Assembly (NCBI GenBank): GCA_947623455.1
Contig: OX392532.1
Location: 1,302,001-1,366,000, forward strand
DNA length: 64,000 nt
From: Mimachlamys varia
Lineage: Eukaryota; Mollusca; Bivalvia; Pectinida; Pectinidae
Direction of reading: 5' to 3'
In this document: piece after piece, positions 55,258-64,000 of the stretch
Position numbering within the stretch: position 1 is the stretch's first letter
Layout: the number at the start of each line of letters is the position of its first letter
Program-made: the position numbers and the translations under genes
The notes under the pieces: model-generated
Told to the model about the DNA's origin: nothing
The model's database searches: none
Seen by the model: only the letters and a program-made list of their open reading frames with translations

Positions 55258-58200
55258 CTAAACAGATACAGTAGAATTCCTAAACTCCACTGGGAATGTT
55301 TTCAGATCAAATATGCTATTTCCAAGAGACTCTGTCAAGAGGACGACTATGGGGATAGGTACAATATTCATCGGCAGACCGGTTTTTATCTGAAAACGAA
55401 ACAGAATCGGGTATCATATCAATTGTATTGATTTAAAGATTTGCGGACATTGTGATAACAAAGTATTGATTATCGTATATAGTATTTATCGTATATGCAA
55501 ATACAAAATATGTATGAAACTTATAATAGTCATAAAAAACAAAAATGGTGAATTTTATCAGAAGTTGTATATTGTATTATGGGAAAAAGTGATATACACT
55601 ATAGCTTCTCTTAAAAGTTGAGATAAAGTCATGGTATATATCCATCTCATTTTATAAATAATCTGACACAACTCTGACGTACCATGTCTATGACCTCAAC
55701 ATATCCATATGAGAACACCACAGCATTGGGAGGCGTTGCCACTGGCAACATAAATGATATGGACGCTGCTATAGTAACAGGTAGCGTCACGTATAGTGGA
55801 TTCACTTCTAGATTTAAACCCTACAGGAAAAGAATGGGTTGAACCATTAATAAAATGTATACAATTAAAAAATATATATCGATTGCATATCAAATAAAGA
55901 TAGTAAATAAAATGCTACAATGATCAAAATATATATATTAAGTATTCAATTGTTTTTGCAAATACGTTCTTCCGTTTCAGGACATAAATACTCTTTTCAT
56001 AACATTAAGACTATATTGAAACCTTGAAATTACATCTCGTAGTACATAGAAACTAATTTCTGGACATAAAACATAAAACATAATGAACAATTGAAGTAGT
56101 AAATTAGTACATACCAATTTTATCGCAGGGAGATGGTATACCAGAATAGTCTGTTATATTATGAGATAGATGATCGCCTAACAACTTACGAGTTGTATCA
56201 CTATCGGCAGTATTAAAGTTGCTGTTGCGCTGTTGCTGGTAACCTCCGTAAATGCTGCCACGATGTAGCATAAGATTATGTTCAATACCCATATTTCCAT
56301 TCCGCTGAATACCGAGAGCTTTTCACCAATCCAATCTGACAGCCCAGTATCCTGCAATTAAATAAGGAAACAGACATTAGTTGAGTAACGTCCTTATTCC
56401 ATAACGCAATACACTGATCCCTTGCCGGTTTAAGGATAGTATACAAGAACTTGCATGATGTTTCCAACGTCTTTAAAATCTTGGTTTTCTTACCAAATAT
56501 TGCTTCGTAAGAGTTTTTTCACGAGCATGAGTTATGGAGATTGAATAATGGTGCAATTGTTAAGAAGGAGCAGATGAAATGACATGGTATCCAAAGATCA
56601 TCGACGAACTAATAATCCTTTAGTTAGTGAGCCATAACCAAGGTTTGACATCAGTATACTTCTATGAATAAATATGACCTTGACATCTTCGAAGATTGGG
56701 TTATTGCTTTTTCAATGTACTAAAGTTGATTATTTAACGTCCAATCATACCTGACTTCCTTTCGCTAATGCAAAGCCACCGCCGAACAACCAGATGATCC
56801 CCCACGATATGTTCCTCTCGGCTGATTTCCAGGTAAGGAGAGGTTGGTACTTTAGATCACCACCTGTTATTGCAATATACCGTATCACTGAATGTGATTC
56901 AGACATATATGTTAAAAACGAAAGCGTAAGTTAAGGTGAAATGATGATTTCTATTTTTCATTCAATTAGTCCATCTATATATACAAAAACTAAAAAATAG
57001 TCATTTAATGTTTATCTTTTTTTATATATAATGATGATCTAACAAGCATTCATTCATCGGCAGTTTCTTAATTTCATTATCTATTATATCAAATCATATC
57101 GCAAATGAATTTGTTTTTCGGATGAATGTCGTTGTCCCTTTTACAAACTTTGTTAAGTGTTTTAACTTATAGTACATTATCAAGTCAGTGCTCAAGAGCA
57201 TCTGAGAGTTTCAAGTTCGTTTGAAATGATCTATTCGATTGCAGTTTGGGGATACTGCAGTGTCCAAAGTTTGTTAAGGTTGTGTGTGTTTGCATAACGT
57301 GTCTTTGGCAATGTGTAAATAGCATTGGACTGTTTATCAATAAGGTTGATTGATGATTTAGTATGTATGAATAAGGGTGGAATTCTAGTCTAACCTAACA
57401 GTCAACTCGTGGAGGAACTAGGCTTTCAACCAGTAACATCCTATTGTCATTAAGTCGTGTTTCTTATCGGTGTTTAAACATTCGCTTTGTTTCACGTGTG
57501 TGTTACGAAACCAGCGCCAGTGATCGTGGTACCAACAACCTTAGTATACACACTCAGATATTGAAGGACAGAGGTTATCAGAGACACACATGTACGCATG
57601 TATTGATAAAGTTCAGGTTAAACAAATAGTGCCTCCACGTCGGTGCAATGTCATGTTTTATAGTCTGTGCGACAGTAGCTGAACACTGAACAAATAGCAA
57701 CGGCGCTTAAAGTCACATGGTCTGTAAGAGTAGCGACTGTTACATGTCAATTTTTTCACTGTGAAAGAAGTAACGTCTGCTACTCAAAAAAGAATTGTAT
57801 CTCATTTTGACTAATATTCATTATGGAGCGCTAACAATCAACAGAGTACGTTAGCGCTCCATAGTGAATATGTTCGTTGCCAACTGCGGGCATACTACCG
57901 TATACGCAGGCAAAATGAGGTACAATCCTTATATTTACATGCTTATTACTTTATATATACTTGCTATACGAAGAAAATAACTGCTAAGATGGTAACTACT
58001 ATGGCCGTGGTTGCTAAGATGGTAACTACCATGGCCGTGGTTGCTAAGATAATATTGTCCCATTTAATATCAGCAATATATTTGTAAGTTTACAAAATAC
58101 ACAGTGAACAACACTATTTTCTTCATTATATCATTTGTAAATTTGGTATTAAATTATGTTACTTGCATTCGAATGTATTTCTTTATTTACAACGATTGTT

Positions 58201-61200
58201 TTGTAGTGATCTGGTTTTTACGCGGCCCGACGTTGTTTCTTTCTGATGAAAATGAGCAGGTTTGCTGCGATTTGTTCGCTAAGCGATGCTTGTATTATAA
58301 TCAGTCTAGTTAAAAGTCAGCTGGAGTATGTTAGCGAGATCTGTAACCGTAACAATCTACTTTTATATCAAGTTGGAACTGTCATAGGAAAATATTTAAA
58401 ATTCTTGTGTTTCAAGGCCATGATTAATTTAATAGTTTTTCTTATTCAGATGTCTGTAAACATTTTAATTCCCCTTCTTTAGAAAGCAGATGCCAATATT
58501 TATATCTTGGTTTCTTTATAAATGTGTTCATGGTCTGTTTGACTGTCCATCTCTTGTAGAAAGGATTGCTGTTTCAGCACAAAGAAAATGTTTACGATCC
58601 TCTGTAAAATTCCAATTTAGTTGTCCTCATAGTAGGCTAAATGTTAGAAAATTCAGTACTTTTAATCGTGTAATTAGAACTTTCAACCAACATACCAGTG
58701 CTCTTGACTGTATATTTGATTTTACTCTGTCTTCTGTTAAATCTCGCCTAGAGGCAGTATGTTTTAAATAATTCTATGTGTAGGAAATGCATGCCACATA
58801 TTTATTATTATCAATCTAATACATTACTTGCATGTTCTTATCCGTGATAGTTTACTATACTTTTGTTATCATTTTTATCGATTCAGTAATTGGACCCTCG
58901 GGCCTGTCGAATTGAATCAAATGAATTAAAATATATAAATAATGGTTGGCGATATCATTAAGCTTCTGTAAAACACTGCTCAATAGGAGGAAAACAAAAT
59001 GGCTAGAAAAAATCCATAATGAAATACAAAGTTCTGACATCAGGGGAAGCGTCAATGAACCATGATGCTGACGGACAGTGCATTGTATCGGGTTTAAGTC
59101 TCTTCTCAGTTATGCCTATAACAATTCAAACTACACTAACCGCAGCATACAAACTAGCAGACGAATGATGAGGGGACAAAGAGTATGCTCATTTTTATGA
59201 ACGTAATTCAGATATATAAATAGTATGTCTAAAATACCTTTTCCACATTGAAATATTTCCGGTAGATTAGCAGGGAAGAAAAACAGGCTGCAGGAAACGA
59301 GAATACACGACGTGGAATCTGAAACTGTTCTATAAATTGAAATCATCATCTTAGTACATGTAGCTACATTTAGTTCAATTAATGCAAATTAGCACTTGGA
59401 GCCATATATTTGAAAATATACTGTTAATTTGTATTTGATATTCAGCATTAATTCAATCAAGTGTACTATTTTCATTGATAATGTGTATACGAGGAAAAAA
59501 TTAGAGAATACCGAAGCGATTAAACTATAGAAAAAGGAAAGAATAACATGGAGGCCCTTGTAAAAGTACAAGAGAATAAGACCAGGTGTTCCGGAAGATA
59601 AAACTTTGTTCTTCTTACTTTTCAGGGAACAGGTCTTTCCATCCGCCGACCCCTCCGAGGTCACGAGTGATCCACAGTGTAGACATTGCCACGAAATGCC
59701 CTATCACTGCACCCTGGGCAAACCTGGAAGATAATATATATTATGTAGATCTGGTTGTTTTTCAACTGTGATTTATACTATTGCATTTTTTCTTTTCGTT
59801 AAATCGATGAATTAGCAAGTTACATTCAAACATCCGGCGACGTAATATACAGACAAAATATAAGTATTTTCACTAAGCTAAGCTTTGTTTGGCGATATTT
59901 AATGAGTTTACTTTTTGGCTTATATAATGGGTCTAGGTCATGCATCATATAACTTACGTTACGGAGCCGAGGTCTTCATATTCTCTTTGAAGAACGTCCG
60001 TTATCCTCGCAGATATTTCTCGTGGTTGTCGTTTGCAAATCGAACTGCAATAATAGAAACGAAATATCCATTATGACATCAAGTTATTTATGTGAGACGT
60101 AACAACTTCGATAGAGCAACACTTATGTCATTGTTACATTTAAATCAACGAGTAAGCGTCAAAATTTACAGTCATATGTGCATTCCGGATGCCTCATATT
60201 TAACACGCGATTTGAACCTTCATAACTGCACATTATATGAAAGGCATCCTTGGGAATGTAAAATTATGTATGACTGCGCGAATTTTAAAGACGCTTTAAC
60301 CAACATGGACCTCTTAGAATATATAGAAGATATTCAATGGTTTCCCTCATAAATCAAATATATTTCATGAATATGGCAAATTTTGTTTTTATATTTTCAC
60401 GAGTGCGTATAAAACAAATCTGACATACGAGTGAAATATATTCGATATTTAATGGGAAACCATTGCATTTTCCTTTCTATTATATTTTTCGAAATTCCTG
60501 AAATTCTGATTTCATTTTCAAAATTTGCGGATACAACTGATCGGGAACGAGTGCATCAGACTTAAAGAATATAAATACACCACAGGATGAAGTTCTATTT
60601 TTTGTTCAAGATATAGAAAAAAAAAATACAAAAACATATTTATAAAATCTATTAGATATCTAATAATTTCTAAAATACTACAACAGGTTTTGAATATCCT
60701 AACTTTATTTGATCTGATTCTAGAATAACGAATAAAATAATACACAAAAAAGTGCGCAATGATATAGGACCGAAACTTATACATGTATCATCACTAGTGC
60801 TGATATACGATTTATTATATCATCACTAGTGGTGATATAAGCAGTAGTGATATAAGATTTATCAAGTTGATGTTTTCTGATATTTCACTGGTAAAAATGT
60901 AATAAAAACGATAACCATGGAAACGGATCACGCATCTACTTACAGGGACAGCTACTGGTTGTATCCTCCCAGGGGAATTACCACCTTTCTGTCGTCGGCG
61001 ATTTTGCGTGCTTAGTTAAATCTTACAGCTACTCGGGTTAAATAAGAAATTTCAGTGAGGAAGTAACAAATCTGCACTATCGCAAATATTCATATATTCT
61101 GTATATGCCCCTCAGAAGAAAGCTATTGAAACAACAGCCCCACTTACCTTGCTAAACAAACCTATATGCTAAATACAGCTCTACTGTGATGGGTCAAAGT

Positions 61201-63341
61201 TAATTAAGTGTGTTAGTGATCAGTATTTGCTACAGTGTATTTGTGTTGTGTTGTTGTTGATACCGTCCTCAATATATATTTGCAACGAAGAAAGGGATTT
61301 GCAGGAAGAAAACAATTATAAGGAAGATACTTCATATCAAATAATATATAAAATAGTACCTTAATCCAAGGAAATATATAACCAGCCAGATCCAAGACAT
61401 TATCAACAAAATTGTGGCAATTGGAACACCAAACTGCATCCATGTAGCAAACGTGATGGGATTGTCAATACCGTATTTCTGAAAAATTCTACATAGTATA
61501 TAACATTTATGTAGTTTGTAAATACCGGGAAGCGATGATTATAAAAAAAATGTTTTCAGGTTCCCTTTTGTCAAATACACATGCTCGCTTATACATTGCT
61601 TATTTGACAAAACGCCAACAACACTGCCATTCTTTATCATTGAAACCCTCGTTCTATTACAATCGTTTACATATTGACATATTGAGAATTAGAATACCCG
61701 TGTGATGTATCCCTTGCTCGAGTTGAAGTTCAATTTCTGTAACTGATAAAATTACACATTTGTTTCCAGGTGTGGAATCACACAAACATTACTTCCTTGC
61801 TCTAACATTGTTTTACGGCAAATTTAAAAGCAGGAAGATGATCAAAACAATCATTCAAATTATCTATTCCAAAAGTAAGTAAAAAACTTACAGATCACTT
61901 TGTCCTTTCATGATGACATTGACTCCTGTTCCGGTTAGTGTAGCGATGCCGCCGATGTTAGCAGCGTAGCATATTGACATCGACAGAGCCTTACACAGGT
62001 TGAGATGATTGGCCTCGTCGTCTCTTTCCTGACTAGGCTCATTACCACTATTTAGAATAAACATGCTATAAAGATTAATATTTTTATTCGATATCTTGCA
62101 AAATGGAAACATCATTTCAGCTCACATCAATACAGCAATAATCCGTGTAAAAGATGAATTGATAAAATTCATCAACAACAGGACGACAAATATATGAGGT
62201 TCCACTAAAACAAATATATGTTATTCTACTCTATAACATCATCACATTTTGGATTCCTTTTGAAACTAAAAAATATATAACAAGATCATTCGATTGATAC
62301 TTGATTAATCAGATACTTACATGTCATTGCCCTCATGTTCTAGAGCATTGACAGTACCTTCGGTACATGTATCACGGTGTGTCGGTATATTCTGCTTGGC
62401 CCGGTGATATGTTTGGTCGACACCCGCTGTAATTATAACTCAAACATTACTCATTAAAATTGTGTTGATGTACTGCTGTTAAAATCTATACTTATTAGCT
62501 ACGAAATCAATTAGTTTTCAATAATATAATGGAAAAATGCATACTAAATCGGTTATTTGGTAGTTAAGGGTCTAGCGCAAGTCACTTGACTCGATTTTAA
62601 CCAAAAATGACCAAAAGGAGCAGCAGCATATATTTACTATGTAAGGTTAATAAGGGAACGACGTGTTAGATCTTAAGACGATCGTGCATGATTATCAGGA
62701 TAAATACTAAGTTAGGAACACTTATACACGACTTTCGAAATGCAAAATGAGAAACTCTCATTCTAAGTTACGAGATTCGAGAGCTGCACGTTGATCAAAA
62801 CTATTGGCAAATGTTATGGTCCCCATCTTTGTCTCATTGGAAAAAAATCTGTATCTTTGTTTGATAAGAGGATGGACGCTTTTGAGTATGCTCATTTGTG
62901 TATTTACTTGTTGTTGTGATTGGCAATGATGAATCGGTGCTCATTTCAAGGACTTGATGTTTACTTGGATGTGGCCAAGATTTACATGGCGGGTGTCGTC
63001 GATGAATCAGGAGACGCTTTCTCTTCCGGAACACATGGTCTTAATCTCGTGTACTTTCACAAGCTTATCCATGTAAATCTTTCATTTTTTCATATTGACC
63101 CCCTTGTCTGATCTGAAGTTTAATTCCTATGTAACACTTATGACCGAATGGTGACAACATATTTCATTGAATAATCTTAATCGAGCCATTCATACCTTCT
63201 TTAGTGCACTGATCGATCGAATGGATACTTTTCAACTGTACAAGGACAGCATTTGCTATCGGTAACATCATGACGGCGGTGGCTGTGTTACTCATCCACA
63301 TGGACAGAAACCAAGTCGGAATCATCATTCCCAGCATAAGC
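55258..63341 (-). CDS. Second SLC13-family cotransporter, 5' end outside window
   Basis: Eleven exons in transcript order: 63341-63196, 62426-62321, 62047-61892, 61488-61360, 60044-59958, 59723-59619, 59329-59238, 56863-56751, 56351-56190, 55820-55683, 55389-55258 (TAG). They total 1366 nt, about 454 residues. Splice positions and phases match exons 4-14 of the SLC13 gene at 36636-50671, and counterparts of exons 1-3 are not found before 64000. The first SNT motif is kept (MSNTATAV), but the second is SNS (TSNSATAT). GTGPNVV is [20 protein letters not shown] is unchanged. The loop exon is unrelated to the first copy's, and the exon at 59329 is 10 codons shorter. No stops or frameshifts occur, so it is probably functional, with possibly altered sodium or substrate handling. 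It is a head-to-tail duplicate. Confidence 0.93.
57793..57926. mobile_element. Foldback element in SLC13 intron
   Basis: ATATTCATTATGGAGCGCTAAC and its near-complement GTTAGCGCTCCATAGTGAATAT flank a 14-bp loop. Outer arms TTGTATCTCATTTTG and CAAAATGAGGTACAA are also inverted, with asymmetric inserts between. Probably a small MITE; no target duplication was identified. Confidence 0.65.
57981..58050. repeat. 30-bp tandem repeat
   Basis: Units at 57981-58010 and 58011-58040 plus a partial copy contain TGCTAAGATGGTAACTAC and ATGGCCGTGG. They lie in the intron between the exons at 59238 and 56863. Confidence 0.9.
58290..58771 (+). pseudogene. LINE reverse transcriptase C-terminal fragment
   Basis: A frame at 58490-58771 encodes YKCVHGLFDCPSLVERI, LNVRKFSTFNRVIRTFNQ and the terminal FDFTLSSVKSRLEA. 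This resembles the ends of Jockey/RTE-like LINE polyproteins. An upstream out-of-frame stretch reads LVKSQLEYVSEICN, the preceding family block, so at least one frameshift is present. It sits antisense in the second SLC13 gene's intron. Confidence 0.75.
59490..59600 (-). mobile_element. Short Penelope-like tail next to a splice donor
   Basis: AGAGAATACCGAAGCGATTA and AAGTACAAGAGAATAAGACC through GGTGTTCCGGAAGA are the family tail, cut off about 20 bp from the donor at 59619/59618 of the second SLC13 gene. The exon itself is intact. Confidence 0.62.
60332..60468. mobile_element. 137-bp foldback element in SLC13 intron
   Basis: The left arm CAATGGTTTCCCTCATAAAT plus CAAATATATTTCA and a right arm TGAAATATATTCGATATTTA plus ATGGGAAACCATTG are inverted over about 37 bp, around a loop containing ATTTTCACGAGTGCGTAT. 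A probable MITE without coding capacity. Confidence 0.7.
60783..60862. repeat. ATCACTAGT palindrome repeats
   Basis: TATCATCACTAGTGCTGATATA, ATCATCACTAGTGGTGATATAA and AGTAGTGATATAAGATTTAT follow one another, giving three overlapping copies of a short palindromic unit. Confidence 0.7.
62740..63130 (+). mobile_element. Penelope-like C-terminus and 3' tail
   Basis: Plus strand carries a decayed NCYGPHLCLIGK-like stretch, TTGAGTATGCTCATTTGTGT, ATTTACATGGCGGGTGTCGT and CCGGAACACATGGTCTTAAT, then ATTGACCCCCTTGTCTGATC. It lies just downstream of the first in-window exon of the second SLC13 gene, antisense to it. Confidence 0.6.
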
Positions 63342-64000
63342 CTATACAAAGAAGATATATACATTAATTACATACAACACATATTTAGCATTTCCATTCG
63401 TCATATTGTACGTGCACTGCCATTTACTCAGGGTCACACAAATTTCATATCAACAGATGGTGGGCTTTCATAAAGATTTGTTGATCCTGTTTTGCTTTAA
63501 ATGATTTATTTTGAACACAAGTATGCATATTGAGCCCGTCTTATAATTGATTCATATTTGACAGAACTTTTCAAATGTCAGCTGTTCTCTAAACATTTTT
63601 TGTATTCTTAAATTGACCTTAATAGTCTTACATGAAATAATTTAATTTTGCCTATTCCCGTTATATTAAACTTTTTCAGATTATATTGTATAACCTCAAA
63701 AATCAGACAGCGCAAACAGTGATGACATCATATACCGCCATGTTTGGCGCGGTATTTTGTAATCAAATCTCTGATTGGTTAAGGTTATTTTGCGGTGAAA
63801 TTTATGCACATGGTTGTGTATTTTGCAAATCCATTCGAATTTTGTTATAATTAATACGAAATCATTGTATAAGACTTATGTGTTATATATGTATCTTCGG
63901 AAATGAAATTATAGGGAATAACCACAATATTTTTTAGGGTTATACGGTATATACCGAAAAAACTGTGTGCATTTTTTTGCATAAACCGCTTCGCGGATTT
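63342..64000. other. Intron of the second SLC13 gene, to window end
   Basis: By comparison with the complete gene, this should be the intron before the exon at 63341; the exon carrying DTSMLFFGG is not present. AT-rich, no other feature seen. Confidence 0.6.

Noticed and set aside
60092..60352. 86-codon plus frame inside an SLC13 intron
   Set aside because: It partly overlaps a foldback element and shows no family resemblance.
63342..64000. 5' exons of the second SLC13 gene
   Set aside because: No sequence resembling the first three exons of the complete copy was found; they presumably lie beyond the window.

Overview
This window is animal nuclear DNA: AT-rich, with multi-exon genes bounded by GT/AG introns, long introns, tRNA-derived SINE-like repeats, LINE and Penelope-like fragments, short terminal-inverted-repeat transposons, minisatellites and hammerhead ribozymes. 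The repeat mix, especially the Penelope-like copies, the hammerhead-bearing elements and the AAGGTCA-rich dispersed repeat, suggests a marine mollusc, most likely a bivalve. That is an inference; nothing here identifies the species.

Four protein-coding genes can be assembled exon by exon, with matching intron phases. (1) 10329-16582, minus: an intact six-exon, 341-residue membrane-anchored short-chain dehydrogenase of the retinol dehydrogenase (RDH11-14) type. (2) 19762-22297, plus: a two-exon, 194-residue HAD-superfamily phosphatase. (3) 36636-50671, minus: a complete 14-exon, 632-residue SLC13-family sodium/di- or tricarboxylate cotransporter. (4) 55258-63341, minus: eleven 3' exons of a second SLC13 gene whose first exons lie beyond the right edge. 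Genes 3 and 4 are a head-to-tail tandem duplicate pair 4.6 kb apart with shared intron positions and phases.

Layout. 1-10.3 kb is repeat-rich and has no recognisable gene: an 8-bp-TSD hAT-type MITE, a CCGTA-rich tract, a GC-rich repeat, AAGGTCA-rich dispersed repeats, an ATC microsatellite, a CACGTG palindrome cluster, a foldback MITE and a tRNA-derived SINE. 10.3-16.6 kb is the dehydrogenase; intron 4 holds a 43-bp satellite and a fivefold duplicated splice donor. 16.7-19.5 kb is a 31-bp minisatellite, a tRNA-like element, long G tracts and transposon ends. 19.7-22.3 kb is the phosphatase, with a LINE fragment and two tRNA-like repeats in its intron. 22.3-28.2 kb has no gene. 28.2-36.2 kb is a nested graveyard of Penelope-like elements and hAT-type MITEs. 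36.6-63.4 kb holds the SLC13 pair, with more Penelope-like pieces and a family of hammerhead elements in introns and the intergenic gap.

The most notable items are: a hammerhead ribozyme at 51427-51470 that keeps every core residue and sits in a direct repeat 458 bp from a decayed partner, a retrozyme-like arrangement; tandem duplication of an exon end plus splice donor in two unrelated genes; and a hAT-type element with intact 8-bp target duplication inserted into a Penelope-like copy. No physiological link between the four genes is evident beyond the SLC13 duplication.
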